Numbered from the stretch's first letter, positions 9,988 through 18,536 are shown. The stretch is DNA of 64,000 nt from Catenulispora sp. MAP5-51 (GCF_041261205.1 NZ_JBGCCH010000002.1:558001-622000); one strand, 5' to 3'. The notes: generated by a model not told the origin, from the sequence alone. Translations and numbers: made by a program.

Positions 9988-10746
9988 ATGAACGAACCCG
10001 AAACCACTTCTGGGCGGCCGACTCGCCGGACGCTGCTGCGTGGCATGGGCCTGCTCGCCGTAAGCGGGGCGTTGGGTCTTACCGCTCCATCCACCGCGTC
10101 GGCCGCAGTCGCCACAGCCGCCACAGCCGCAGGCGGACTCGCTCATCACACCCCCCTCTCCGCACGTAGCGCACTGAAGCGGCTCATGGCGGGCAACTGT
10201 CGTTTCGTCAAGGGTGAGATGATCCACCCCCACCAGTGCCCCGAGCGCCGACTCGATGTGGCGACGCACCAGGAACCGTTCGCTCAGGTCTTCTCCTGCA
10301 TCGATTCCCGCGTCCCGCCGGAGGTCGTGTTCGACCAAGGACTCGGCGATCTGTTCGTCATCCGCACCGGCGCCCAGACCCTCGACGAGCTAGTCCAGGG
10401 CAGCGTCGAATTCGGCCCGCTGGAATACGGCACACCGCTGGTCGTCGTGATGGGACACCAGCGCTGCGGCGCCGTGGTCGCCGCGGTGGAGTCGTTGGAA
10501 CACGGCAAGGACCTCGGCCCTTATCTGAACCGGATCGTCTCCGCCCTCAAACCCGCCTACGACGCCGCCAAAGCCTCCAGCGTGCCGAAGCACAAGCTGG
10601 TCGACGCGACGACTCGCTGGCAGACCACCCTCACCGTTCGGGCCCTGGAAGCGGACCCACGTCTTGCACCGCTGATCAGCGCCGGCCGGCTGGCGGTCCA
10701 GGGCGCGTACCACTCCCTCGACAGCGGCAGGGTCACCTGGTTCTGA
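9988..10746 (+). CDS. Tat-exported beta-carbonic anhydrase
   Basis: A 252-residue protein from ATG 9988; an in-frame upstream start at 9934 would bury the export signal. The N-terminus has a twin-arginine motif (TRRTLLRGMG) followed by a hydrophobic h-region and AxA-type cleavage near TASA. The mature part is a beta-class carbonic anhydrase: zinc ligand Cys and the Asp-Arg dyad in SCIDSR, and the second zinc pair in GHQRCGAV. It interconverts CO2 and bicarbonate outside the membrane or in the wall. Single gene, no operon. Tat export fits a folded metalloenzyme that acquires zinc in the cytoplasm. Confidence 0.9.
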   Translation: MNEPETTSGRPTRRTLLRGMGLLAVSGALGLTAPSTASAAVATAATAAGGLAHHTPLSARSALKRLMAGNCRFVKGEMIHPHQCPERRLDVATHQEPFAQVFSCIDSRVPPEVVFDQGLGDLFVIRTGAQTLDELVQGSVEFGPLEYGTPLVVVMGHQRCGAVVAAVESLEHGKDLGPYLNRIVSALKPAYDAAKASSVPKHKLVDATTRWQTTLTVRALEADPRLAPLISAGRLAVQGAYHSLDSGRVTWF

Positions 10747-10906
10747 CTTCGCGCACCGCAGCTCGACGGAGGCGGCCGTATGGGGGGAAAAGGACGGTCC
10801 CATCGGCGCGTCGCCGACGCGTCAGGCCTCCTGTCGCACGATACAGAATCCATAGATTGATACGAGGCCGGCGCCACGACGGCGCCCTGCGCGATAGGCG
10901 GAGATC

Positions 10907-11614
10907 ATGGGCTGGAGACTCACACGTCGCGCGGCAGCGTGGACCGCTCTCGCCGGCGTCATGGCGGTGCTACCGCCAGCCCACGCCGCGACCCGGACCC
11001 CGATCGCGCGGCCGACGGCGAACGTGGAGGTGGAACAGTCCGACTCTCTGCCCCCGCTCCCCCCGGTCCTTCCGCGGGACTTCAGAGGAAAGGGTTCGTA
11101 TGTCGTCCGGGACTTGGGCATCACAGTCCCGTTCACCTGGGAGGGGCGAAACGGCGACAGCCAGATGGTCGCCGGAGGCCCACAGTATCCGATCTGGTTC
11201 ACCAACCTGATCTACCGCGGCTCGCTGTACACGCTGACCTACAAGTGGCCCGGCCTCACCCGGCATCCGTGCTCTAAGATCCCCGGCTTCACTCTCGACC
11301 AGTTGAACCAGCTGTTCCAGGGCGCACGGTTCGTCGGGCGGGAGGTCCTGCAGGGAAGCCCGGACCGGTACGTGAACCACTGGCGGGTCGGCGTCGTCGT
11401 ACCGACTCTTCCTCCCGGGAACTATCTGCGGCTCCCCCTCGTCCTCGGCGACATCTACGTCGATCAGACCGATCCGGGCACGTTCTGGCAGGTGCTGCAG
11501 TTCGGCGTCCCGAATCTCTACGACCCCGAACTGGACGAGTGGCTCGTGATGAACACCTTCGAACGAAAGCCGGGGACGGTTACCCTTCCCCTCCGTTGCG
11601 CGCTGCTGCCGTAG
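10907..11614 (+). CDS. secreted protein of unknown function
   Basis: A 235-residue protein with a clear Sec signal peptide (positively charged MGWRLTRR, hydrophobic AAAWTALAGVMAV, cleavage near AHA-AT). The mature part has a Pro-rich linker (SLPPLPPVLPRDF) and then a compact domain rich in aromatic residues (YVVRDLGITVPFTW, QYPIWFTNLIYRG) with two Cys that could form a disulfide. No family recognised. An AT-containing upstream stretch and good codon bias support it as a real gene. Confidence 0.7.
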   Translation: MGWRLTRRAAAWTALAGVMAVLPPAHAATRTPIARPTANVEVEQSDSLPPLPPVLPRDFRGKGSYVVRDLGITVPFTWEGRNGDSQMVAGGPQYPIWFTNLIYRGSLYTLTYKWPGLTRHPCSKIPGFTLDQLNQLFQGARFVGREVLQGSPDRYVNHWRVGVVVPTLPPGNYLRLPLVLGDIYVDQTDPGTFWQVLQFGVPNLYDPELDEWLVMNTFERKPGTVTLPLRCALLP

Positions 11615-12073
11615 ATTTCATCGACCTGCTGAGAGGACCACCCAGTCCCGAGTTAGAACAATGCACGCAAACCCGCTTCGCCCTTGGGCGCCGGCACAGG
11701 CTCCGTTCCGGGGGATCAGTAGTCTTACATCCCCCCTGGTGTGGTCCCTTCGGAAATGAGCAGCCGCGCTGCTTCAGCGACGCCAGCGCCAGAACAGGGC
11801 GGTCCATGTCCCGAACCGAACGCGCGGAGCGCGCAAAACGCCACCACGCATACACCACAGACACCGCGAACCCATGTCTCAGGTCGCTCCACATGGGCAC
11901 TGGCAGCAGCATGCCCCCCGAGGCCAAAAAACGGGCCCAACCTGCAGATCGAAGCGCTCATCGAGGAATCGGAAGACCCCTGGAGGCGACAAGGCTGGAG
12001 CCCAGAGGACTCCACACAAGCACGTCGAAAGACATGCCCTCACCTGCGGAAACAATTCATAAGACAATCTGCG
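11615..12073. other. intergenic region, no gene seen
   Basis: No credible gene; open frames on the plus strand run into the tRNA gene. A hairpin at 11710-11735 (GGGGGAT/ATCCCCC, 12-base loop) lies ~95 bases after the secreted-protein gene and could terminate it. Confidence 0.5.
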
Positions 12074-12146
12074 TGGAGCCAAGGGGACTCGAACCCCTAA
12101 CCCCCTGCTTGCAAAGCAGGTGCGCTACCAATTGCGCCATGGCCCC
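12074..12146 (-). tRNA. tRNA-Ala (anticodon TGC)
   Basis: A 73-base cloverleaf on the minus strand. The acceptor stem GGGGCCA pairs with TGGCTCC and contains the G3-U70 wobble that identifies alanine tRNAs. The anticodon loop is TTTGCAA with anticodon TGC, and the T-arm has GGTTCGAGTCC. CCA is not encoded. Confidence 0.96.
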
Positions 12147-12153
12147 GTTAGAG

Positions 12154-12185
12154 CGGTCCGCCTCCCGAACCCGGAAGGCGGACCG
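12154..12185 (-). terminator. hairpin between DLW-39 gene and tRNA-Ala
   Basis: Perfect 10-bp inverted repeat (CGGTCCGCCT ... AGGCGGACCG) with a 12-base loop, between the DLW-39 stop and the tRNA 5' end on the same strand. It may end the DLW-39 transcript or act as a processing site upstream of the tRNA. Confidence 0.55.
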
Positions 12186-12226
12186 TGCCTCGGCTCTAGC
12201 TGCCGAGGAAGCCGGATGAGCGGTTC

Positions 12227-12352
12227 TCAGGCCGAAGGGACCGGGTCGGTCGCCTCGGTCCAGAGGTCCTGCTCCGACTTGTCGGACTGGACCTGCCGGT
12301 AGACCAGCAGACCGCCGATGGCAGCCACAGCGAGCAGAAGCAGTTTCTTCAC
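12227..12352 (-). CDS. DLW-39 family mini-protein
   Basis: A 41-residue protein, too short for usual gene-length cut-offs, beginning with GTG: MKKLLLLAVAAIGGLLVYRQ, then QSDKSEQDLW and a short acidic tail. One N-terminal membrane-spanning or signal-like helix is followed by the QDLW motif that names the actinobacterial DLW-39 family. A strong ribosome site (AGGGAGGT) lies upstream of the GTG. The family is conserved beside tRNA-Ala/tRNA-Ile in actinomycetes, as here; its function is unknown. Confidence 0.88.
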   Translation of the reverse strand: MKKLLLLAVAAIGGLLVYRQVQSDKSEQDLWTEATDPVPSA

Positions 12353-12774
12353 GTGGCCACCTCCCTTCTGGTAGACGTCTGTGCCCCCGAGCTTAACAGC
12401 AGCGGGGCCTGTTAGGAGCTGTGAGCGGTACTACGCAAAAATGCGGAGCCGTTCCGCTCGTCGCGAGTACGGATGTCTACGCGCCCTGTCCAGACGCCGT
12501 CCAGACGCAGGCCAGGGGCGGTCCAGAGCCCGTCCGGGCTCCGGCGGAGCCCGGCCCGCTCCGGCGGCGCGCCGACGCGGACGCCTCGACGCGAAGGTGG
12601 CGTCCGGCCCGGCTCCGGGGAGAAAGACCAGGCCAGACGCCGTGCCCGGCGCGGCGCGCGCCAGTTCGTCCCGGACCCACACAGACCGGGACGAACCGCA
12701 GCGCGCCGAACGCGGGCGGGTTCATAGCACCTCAGGGGCGCCTCAGAAGCGCCTCAGGTGCGCCTCAGGGCACC
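12353..12774. other. GC-rich intergenic region
   Basis: No gene seen. Overlapping open frames reflect extreme GC content. The right part holds a short degenerate repeat (12728-12780) that reaches the stop codon of the C40 peptidase gene. Confidence 0.5.
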
Positions 12775-12780
12775 TCAGGG
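12728..12780. repeat. degenerate tandem repeat of GCGCCTCAGG
   Basis: Five consecutive ~11-base copies of (G)CGCCTCAGG/CACCTCAGG, with the last one supplying the stop codon of the neighbouring peptidase gene. Confidence 0.7.
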
Positions 12781-13881
12781 CCGCGCGTACGACACCAGCG
12801 GCATGGTGCTCACCGCGGCGATCTCGACGTCCGTGCCCGGGTGCGGCGCGTGGATGACCAGGCCGTTGCCGATGTACAGGCCGACGTGGTCCACGTAGCT
12901 GCTGTTCCCGTAGAAGAACACCAGGTCGCCCGGCTGGGCCGAGGAGGCCGGGACGGCCGGCAGCCCCTGCATCTGCGCCGTGGCGGTGCGCGGGATCGAC
13001 ACGCCGGCCGCCTTCCAGGCCGCCTGGGTCAGTCCCGAGCAGTCGTAGCCGCCGGGGCCGGTCGCGCCGAAGATGTACGGCTTGCCTATCTGCGACTGGG
13101 CGAAGGCCACCGCCGCGGCGGCGCGGCCGGACACCGACGGGATCGACACCTTGGTCGAGCCGCTGGAGGACGAGCCGGAGGAGGACGAGCTCGACGATGT
13201 CGAGTTCTGCGACGCCGCCTGGGCGGCCGCCACGGCCGCGGCGCGCTGCCGGGCCTGCTCGGCCTGCAGCGCGGCCCGCTGCTGCGCCTGGAGCGAGTTC
13301 AGCAGCGCCTGGGCCTTGGCCACGTCGCCGTCGTACTGCTTCTTGGTCGCCGCGGCGGCCTTGGTCTGCTGGTCCAGCAGCGCCATCTTCTCCGCCGCCT
13401 GCCGGGCCTTGGCCGCCAGGTCCGCCTTCTGCTGCGCCAGCAGGGTCAGGGTGTCGGCGTTGTTGGCCTGGACGCGGCCGACCGTCGCCGACATCTCCAT
13501 CATCGTGGAGGGGTCGGCCTGCAGCATCACCTGCAGGGTCGGGTCCATGCCGCCGCTGCGGTACTGCTCGGCGGCCAGGCCGCCCAGGCGCGTGCGGGTC
13601 TGGTCCATGGTCGCCTGCTCGGCGGTGATCTGCCGGTTGATGCCGTCGACCTGCTGCTGCAGCTTCGCCTGGGCATCCTGGGCGGCGTTGTACGCCTCGT
13701 CTGCGGAGGCTTCCTGCTGGTAGAGCTTGTTCAGCTGGTCGTTGACCTGCGCGATGGTGGGCTGCGGGTCGGCGTTGGCGACGCTGGGCACCAGGACCAT
13801 GGTCCCGGCCGCGGCCGCGCCGAGGGCCAGCTTCGTGTACTTCGGGGCACGCGGACGACGATGTCGGGCGGTGACACTCAT
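12775..13881 (-). CDS. NlpC/P60 (C40) peptidoglycan endopeptidase, coiled-coil N-terminus
   Basis: A 368-residue secreted protein. Signal peptide 1-38 (YTKLALGAAAAGTMVL...VANA), long coiled coil ~45-225 rich in Gln/Ala, Ser-rich linker ~230-248, and the NlpC/P60 domain ~255-368 with catalytic Cys in GYDCSGLTQ, His in DHVGLYIGNG and a polar third residue in VIHAPH. It belongs to the RipA/RpfB-associated class that cuts stem-peptide bonds for cell separation, with the coiled coil keeping it inactive until recruited. It sits directly behind a c-di-AMP riboswitch. AGGAGG at 13903-13908 is unusually far (about 21 bases) from the ATG. Confidence 0.92.
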   Translation of the reverse strand: MSVTARHRRPRAPKYTKLALGAAAAGTMVLVPSVANADPQPTIAQVNDQLNKLYQQEASADEAYNAAQDAQAKLQQQVDGINRQITAEQATMDQTRTRLGGLAAEQYRSGGMDPTLQVMLQADPSTMMEMSATVGRVQANNADTLTLLAQQKADLAAKARQAAEKMALLDQQTKAAAATKKQYDGDVAKAQALLNSLQAQQRAALQAEQARQRAAAVAAAQAASQNSTSSSSSSSGSSSSGSTKVSIPSVSGRAAAAVAFAQSQIGKPYIFGATGPGGYDCSGLTQAAWKAAGVSIPRTATAQMQGLPAVPASSAQPGDLVFFYGNSSYVDHVGLYIGNGLVIHAPHPGTDVEIAAVSTMPLVSYARP

Positions 13882-13910
13882 GCGAGCTTCTTGGCTCCGT
13901 CTCCTCCTTG

Positions 13911-14090
13911 TCCGCCTACCGGGTTAGCTGACGGATTCGGACTGAAGAAGTAGCCCTACGGTGGCACGCGCACACCTGACGGCGAGTGCGCGCCGACCGA
14001 TTCACCCCACTGGCGCCACCCTCGCTTAACCGCTCGGGCCGCGCCGACGAACCTGGTTCCCCGGCTCCGCGCGTGCGCGGATTCGGCGGT
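13911..14090 (-). promoter_or_regulatory. c-di-AMP riboswitch (ydaO-yuaA class)
   Basis: On the minus strand, in order, the conserved ydaO blocks appear: GGGGAACC (14062-14055), GGGGTGAATC (14008-13999), GTAGGGCTA (13959-13951), and the 3' block GTCAGCTAACCCGGTAGGCG (13932-13913). This RNA senses cyclic di-AMP and in actinobacteria typically turns off wall-hydrolase genes when the ligand is high. It ends about 29 bases before the C40 peptidase ATG, with the AGGAGG element immediately after its last helix. The 5' boundary is approximate. Confidence 0.9.
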
Positions 14091-14257
14091 GCCCCGACGC
14101 CCGGAACCTGCTGGCCCGTTGGGAGCGGCGAAGCCCTGTGGACGTTAGTCACCGTCGGCCTGCCTAACAAGCGACAAGTCCATGATTAGTTCAGCGAACG
14201 CTTAGATAGCGGCCACCCTTCGGGCAGGGACGGAAACGGGCTGTACATGAGAAAGAT

Positions 14258-14293
14258 GGCCCAGACGCCCCCGATTCGGGGGCGACCTGGGCC
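14258..14293 (-). terminator. strong hairpin terminator after the PH-domain gene
   Basis: Two stacked stems: inner CGCCCCCG/CGGGGGCG (14266-14284, 3-base loop) and outer GGCCCAG/CTGGGCC (14258-14264 with 14287-14293). It lies 19 bases past the PH-domain gene stop. Confidence 0.8.
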
Positions 14294-14311
14294 TGGGACA
14301 CGGATGTCCGG

Positions 14312-15103
14312 TTAGCGGAAAAAGCGAATCCTGCGACGTTTGTTGCCCGCCGTTGTGACGTCGGTCTCAAACGCCCGTTCGCCCTTGGCGTCGCTGAACG
14401 ACCGCACGTTGAGCATGGCGGCGTTCACGGGGTGTGCCTTGTCGTCGTCCGCAGGACTCTTCACGGACACCGGCGGCATGACGATCTCCACCGGTTCGCC
14501 GTTCATGTCCGGCAGGACCGCGCCGACGATGCGCACCTCCTGCGGATCCTTCGGACCCGACTTGGCGCCGGGGCCGTACAACAGGTTGCTGATCTCCAGC
14601 CAGGTCTGCTCGACGTGCGAGATGTAGTCCAGGCCGCGTCTGCCCAGCGGCGCGTCGCCCACGGCTTTGGCGTTGAACCGCCCGTAGCCCAGGATCCGGC
14701 CGAGCAGGTCCCGCTCCACCCGCATGTCGTTGACCTTGCCCAAGGGCAGCGCGTCGAACGACCGGGTGATCACCCCGTGGGTGTGCAGGATCCGCTTGTT
14801 GGTCACTATCAGGAGGTCCTGGTTCCACACCGCGAGGTTCCAGAACATATAGAGGAAGGCGATGCCGGCCACCGCCCACGCACCCAGGCGCAGCTGGCCC
14901 GCGTCGGGTGAGGAGAAGATGTCGATGCCCATCGCGGCCACCGCCGCGGCGACCGCGATCAGCACCGGGATGATGATCGCGGCCAAATGGTGTCGTACCG
15001 CTATGACCAGACGCTCGCCCGGCACGAGGTACCGCTTGGCGCGGTCCTCGAGCTCGGGCCGGAGCAACATCCGGCCGTACAGCGGCGGTGATGAGTCGGA
15101 CAC
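14312..15103 (-). CDS. membrane protein with bacterial PH domain (DUF304-like)
   Basis: A 263-residue protein. Two membrane helices (~43-60 IIIPVLIAVAAAVAAMG and ~74-90 AVAGIAFLYMFWNLAVW) precede a bPH_2/YdbS-type domain (DLLIVTNKRILHTHGVITRSFDALPLGKVNDMRVERDLLGRILGYG). The C-terminal ~80 residues are hydrophilic. This family is common in actinobacteria and its function is poorly known; it probably anchors to membrane and binds phosphoinositide-like or protein ligands. It is transcribed towards the riboswitch-controlled peptidase but is separated by a strong terminator. Confidence 0.8.
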   Translation of the reverse strand: MSDSSPPLYGRMLLRPELEDRAKRYLVPGERLVIAVRHHLAAIIIPVLIAVAAAVAAMGIDIFSSPDAGQLRLGAWAVAGIAFLYMFWNLAVWNQDLLIVTNKRILHTHGVITRSFDALPLGKVNDMRVERDLLGRILGYGRFNAKAVGDAPLGRRGLDYISHVEQTWLEISNLLYGPGAKSGPKDPQEVRIVGAVLPDMNGEPVEIVMPPVSVKSPADDDKAHPVNAAMLNVRSFSDAKGERAFETDVTTAGNKRRRIRFFR

Positions 15104-15124
15104 GTCGGGATACCGTCTGCCCGA

Positions 15125-15289
15125 TCAGCTCGTGACGAGGTTGTGGAATGTGTCACCGAGCGTCTTGCCGACGCTGGCGACCCAGTTCAAGGCCCCTTGG
15201 ACCAGGTTCCCCGCCCCTGACGGGTTCTGGACCACGAAGTAGATCAAGAAGAGCACGATGCCCCACTGCACGGCCGGCTTGAGTTTCAC
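15125..15289 (-). CDS. small single-pass membrane protein
   Basis: A 54-residue protein beginning with GTG: MKLKPAVQWGIVLFLIYFVVQNPSG... A hydrophobic helix at residues 9-20 precedes an amphipathic tail (LVQGALNWVASVGKTLGDTFHNLV). AAGGGGAT lies 6-7 bases before the start. It ends 21 bases before the PH-domain gene starts on the same strand, so the two are likely co-transcribed. No family name recognised. Confidence 0.72.
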   Translation of the reverse strand: MKLKPAVQWGIVLFLIYFVVQNPSGAGNLVQGALNWVASVGKTLGDTFHNLVTS

Positions 15290-15514
15290 GTCAGATCCCC
15301 TTCATCTGGACGGTCGAGGTGCCGCGCGACCGGAAGTCAGCATCATGCGAAGCGTTCCCGGTTCACTCCTACCTAACAGCTTCCCCACTGTGTCAAAGCC
15401 TAGCCGGGGCAACGGGTTTTGATGTGGTCCAGCGGCAAGGCTGGCGATAACGACTCAGTGGACTTCTGCGGCAGGAGGCACACAAAGGCAGCATTCCCCG
15501 GCTAGGTTGATCGC

Positions 15515-16633
15515 ATGCAGATCGGTGTCTTGACCGAAACCGCCCCATTTGAGCGCCGCGTGGCGCTCACCCCCGAATCCGCGGGACGCCTGATCACCGC
15601 CGGTCACAGCGTGTACGTCCAGTCCGGAGCCGGCGATGCCGCCACCGAGGGCGACGACGCGTACCGCGCCGCGGGCGTCATGATCGCGAAAAGCTCGGAA
15701 GAAATCTTGGGGAACATCGATCTCTTGACCGCTGTCGGACAGCTGGACCAGCAGACCGCGGCGAAGCTCAAGCCGGGCACCGCCGTGATCGGACTGTCGT
15801 CCCCGAAGGACGGCCGCGGCCCGGCCGGCGTCCTGGTCGACCGGCACGCCAGCTTCTTCGCGCTGGAACTGCTCCCCCGCATCACCCGCGCGCAGTCGAT
15901 GGACGCGCTGTCCTCCCAGGCGATGGTGGCCGGATACCGCGCGGGCCTGATCGCCGCCGAACGGCTGCCGCGCTTCTTTCCGCTCTTGATGACCGCCGCC
16001 GGAACTGTTCCGCCGGCCCGCGTCGTGGTCCTGGGCGCCGGCGTGGCCGGGCTGCAGGCGATCGCCACGGCCAAGCGGCTCGGCGCGGTCGTGGAGGCCT
16101 ACGACGTGCGCGCCGCCGCGGCCGAGGAGATCCGCTCGCTGGGTGCCAAGTCGATCACGTTGGACGTGGAAAGTCAGACCTCTGGCAGCGGCGGCTACGC
16201 CAGCGAGCAGGCCGCCGACGCCGCAGACCGGCAACGCAGGGCTCTGACCCCGTACGTGGCCGCCGCCGACGCGGTGATCACCACCGCGGCGGTCCCGGGC
16301 CGGCCGGCGCCGCTGCTGGTGACCGCGCAGATGGTGGAGCGGATGCGGCCCGGCTCGGTGATCGTCGACCTGGCCGCGGACAACCCGAACGGCGGCAACT
16401 GCGAGGTGTCGCGACCCGGCGAGGACGTCCGGCACCACGGCGTGCTGGTGCACGGCGGCCGCAACGTCCCCAGCCAGCTGGCCGCGCACGCCTCCCGGCT
16501 GTACGGCGCGAACATGGCGGCGTTCATTCTGGCCATGTGCCAGGACGGGGTGCTTTTATCAACACCCGAGGACATCGCCGGCGACGAGATCGCCGCCGCC
16601 TGCTGCGTGCTGCTGAAGGGTGAGTTCAGATGA
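15515..16633 (+). CDS. pntAA: proton-translocating NAD(P) transhydrogenase, alpha-1 subunit
   Basis: A 372-residue domain I protein that binds NAD(H). The start MQIGVLTETAPFERRVALTPE is typical, as is the RQD-like region EGDDAYRAAG; the Rossmann segment VVVLGAGVAGLQAIATAKRLGA lies at about 170-190 with the acidic residue in VEAYDVR. The gene is first in a three-gene operon with 4-base overlaps. Together the subunits use the proton gradient to transfer hydride from NADH to NADP+. A rare TTA codon occurs at 16556-16558. Confidence 0.95.
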   Translation: MQIGVLTETAPFERRVALTPESAGRLITAGHSVYVQSGAGDAATEGDDAYRAAGVMIAKSSEEILGNIDLLTAVGQLDQQTAAKLKPGTAVIGLSSPKDGRGPAGVLVDRHASFFALELLPRITRAQSMDALSSQAMVAGYRAGLIAAERLPRFFPLLMTAAGTVPPARVVVLGAGVAGLQAIATAKRLGAVVEAYDVRAAAAEEIRSLGAKSITLDVESQTSGSGGYASEQAADAADRQRRALTPYVAAADAVITTAAVPGRPAPLLVTAQMVERMRPGSVIVDLAADNPNGGNCEVSRPGEDVRHHGVLVHGGRNVPSQLAAHASRLYGANMAAFILAMCQDGVLLSTPEDIAGDEIAAACCVLLKGEFR

Positions 16634-17067
16634 GTTCCACCGCGTGGTTGACGGTCTTCGTGCTGGCCGTCTTCCTCGGCTTCGAGGTCATCTCGAAGGT
16701 CTCCTCGATCCTGCACACGCCGCTGATGTCCGGTGCCAACGCGGTGCACGGCGTGATCCTGGTCGGCGCGATCATCGCCACCGGGTCCACGACCGACAAC
16801 CTGCAGCTGGCGCTCGGGCTGCTGGCGATCGTGATGGCCACGGTCAACATGGTGGGCGGGTTCGCGGTCACCGACCGGATGCTGGGGATGTTCGCGAAAC
16901 CGAGGCAGGCGCCGGGCGGTTCGGGGGCGGCTGGGGCTTCCGGGGCTTCCGGCGCTTCCAGTACTGGCGCTTTCGGCGCTTCTGGTAGCGCGGCCGGGTC
17001 CTCTGCTTCTCCTTCTTCCTCTTCCTCCTCTTCTTCTTCCTCCTCCTCCGGAGAGGCCGGCAAGTGA
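16630..17067 (+). CDS. pntAB: NAD(P) transhydrogenase, alpha-2 membrane subunit
   Basis: A 145-residue subunit. The first ~95 residues hold three or four membrane helices (TVFVLAVFLGFEVISKV, VHGVILVGAIIATG, LALGLLAIVMATVNMVGGFAVTDRMLGMF), the half of the proton channel supplied by this polypeptide. The family normally stops soon after the MLxMF motif; here a ~45-residue Gly/Ala/Ser-rich tail with a run of Ser follows, an unusual extension. ATGA overlap with pntAA and with pntB shows translational coupling. Confidence 0.93.
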   Translation: MSSTAWLTVFVLAVFLGFEVISKVSSILHTPLMSGANAVHGVILVGAIIATGSTTDNLQLALGLLAIVMATVNMVGGFAVTDRMLGMFAKPRQAPGGSGAAGASGASGASSTGAFGASGSAAGSSASPSSSSSSSSSSSSGEAGK

Positions 17068-18452
17068 GCAGCGCCTGGAGAGACACCGCGTACCTCATCG
17101 CGAGCGTCTGTTTCATCCTGACCCTCAAGGGCCTGTCGGCGCCGCGCACCGCGCGCATGGGAACCGTGATCGGGTCCTGCGGCGCCGCGCTGGCGGTGGT
17201 CGTCGCCCTGACCACGCCGCACCTGAAGCACCTGGGGCTGATCGTCGGCGCGATCGTGGTCGGCGCCGCGATCGGCCTGCCGACCGCCAGGAAGGTGCGG
17301 ATGACCGCGATGCCGCAGCTGGTCGCGCTGTTCAACGGCGTCGGCGGCGGAGCGGCGGCGCTGGTGGCCGCCGTGGAGTTCCTGCGGCCCGGCAAGGGGA
17401 TCGAGCACGCCGCCACCGCGGATCTGGCGGCCACCGCGTTCACCATCCTGGTCGGCGCGGTCTCGTTCTCCGGATCGATGATCACGTTCGCCAAGCTCCA
17501 GGAGCTGATGACGACCCGCCCGGTGGTGCTGCCGGCCGGGCGCTGGATCACGATGGGCGTCGCGGCGGCCGCGGTGCTGTTCGCGGTGCTGCTCGTCCCG
17601 TGGCCGAGCACGGCGCTGATGGTGCTGCTGGCGTTGTTGGCGCTGGCTTTCGGCGTGCTGTTCGTGCTGCCGGTGGGCGGCGCGGACGTGCCGATCGTCA
17701 TCTCCCTGCTGAACGCCTTCACCGGTCTGACGGTCGCGGCGAGCGGCTACGTGCTCAGCAACACCCTGCTGGTGATCGCGGGCACGCTGGTCGGCGCGTC
17801 CGGAACGCTGCTGACGCGGATGATGGCCGCCGCCATGGGACGTCCGCTGACCGGGACGCTGTTCGGGGCGTTCACCGCCACGGCCGGCGGCGCCGCGTCC
17901 GACGGCGACGGGGCGGCCAAGCCGGTGCGGACCTCCTCGCCGGAGGACGTGGCGATCCTGCTCGGGTACGCGCGCAAGGTGGTCATCGTCCCGGGCTACG
18001 GACTCGCGGTGGCGCAGGCCCAGCACACGGTGCGGGAGGTGGCGGACCTCCTGACCTCGCGCGGGGTGCAGGTGTCGTACGGCATCCACCCGGTCGCCGG
18101 CCGGATGCCGGGGCATATGAACGTGCTGCTGGCCGAGGCGAACGTGCCGTACGAGTCGCTGCTGGAGCTGGAGACGGCGAACTCGGAGCTGGCCTCGGCG
18201 GACGTGGCGGTGGTGATCGGCGCCAACGACGTGGTGAACCCGGCGGCGCGCCAGCCCAGCGGCTCCCCGATCTCGGGGATGCCCATCCTGAACGTGGACC
18301 AGGCGCAGCAGGTGGTGTTCTGCAAGCGTTCGCTGCGCCCGGGGTTCGCCGGGGTCGAGAACGAGCTGCTGTACGCGCAGAACACGTCGCTGTTGTTCGG
18401 GGACGCGAAGGAAAGCATGGGGAAGGTGCTGGCGGCGCTGAAGGCGCAGTGA
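17064..18452 (+). CDS. pntB: NAD(P) transhydrogenase, beta subunit
   Basis: A 462-residue protein of normal family length. About nine membrane helices occupy residues 1-260, followed by the NADP(H)-binding domain III with VVIVPGYGLAVAQAQHTVREVADLL, YGIHPVAGRMPGHMNVLLAEANVPYE and VVIGANDVVNPAA. Start is GTG overlapping the pntAB stop. It completes the membrane channel and NADP site of the transhydrogenase. Confidence 0.95.
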   Translation: MSSAWRDTAYLIASVCFILTLKGLSAPRTARMGTVIGSCGAALAVVVALTTPHLKHLGLIVGAIVVGAAIGLPTARKVRMTAMPQLVALFNGVGGGAAALVAAVEFLRPGKGIEHAATADLAATAFTILVGAVSFSGSMITFAKLQELMTTRPVVLPAGRWITMGVAAAAVLFAVLLVPWPSTALMVLLALLALAFGVLFVLPVGGADVPIVISLLNAFTGLTVAASGYVLSNTLLVIAGTLVGASGTLLTRMMAAAMGRPLTGTLFGAFTATAGGAASDGDGAAKPVRTSSPEDVAILLGYARKVVIVPGYGLAVAQAQHTVREVADLLTSRGVQVSYGIHPVAGRMPGHMNVLLAEANVPYESLLELETANSELASADVAVVIGANDVVNPAARQPSGSPISGMPILNVDQAQQVVFCKRSLRPGFAGVENELLYAQNTSLLFGDAKESMGKVLAALKAQ

Positions 18453-18492
18453 GACTTTCGCCACAGCCGTGAGGCCTTCGCCAGATTCGAAA

Positions 18493-18528
18493 ACGCCCGT
18501 GGGACCGGAGCTCCGATCCCACTGGCGT
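18493..18528. terminator. bidirectional terminator between pntB and upp
   Basis: Nested inverted repeat ACGCC/GGCGT, GTGGGA/TCCCAC and CCGGAG/CTCCG between two convergent genes. Confidence 0.75.
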
Positions 18529-18536
18529 CTCTTATG

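Noticed and set aside
11539-12219. 226-codon plus-strand frame running through tRNA-Ala
   Set aside because: It would translate through a tRNA gene; no ribosome site or bias.
12421-13953. 510-codon plus-strand open frame over the C40 peptidase
   Set aside because: Shadow of the NlpC/P60 gene and its riboswitch; no ribosome site or domain.
16626-18464. 612-codon minus-strand frame opposite pntAB-pntB
   Set aside because: Highly charged, motif-free shadow; sense frames are intact transhydrogenase subunits.
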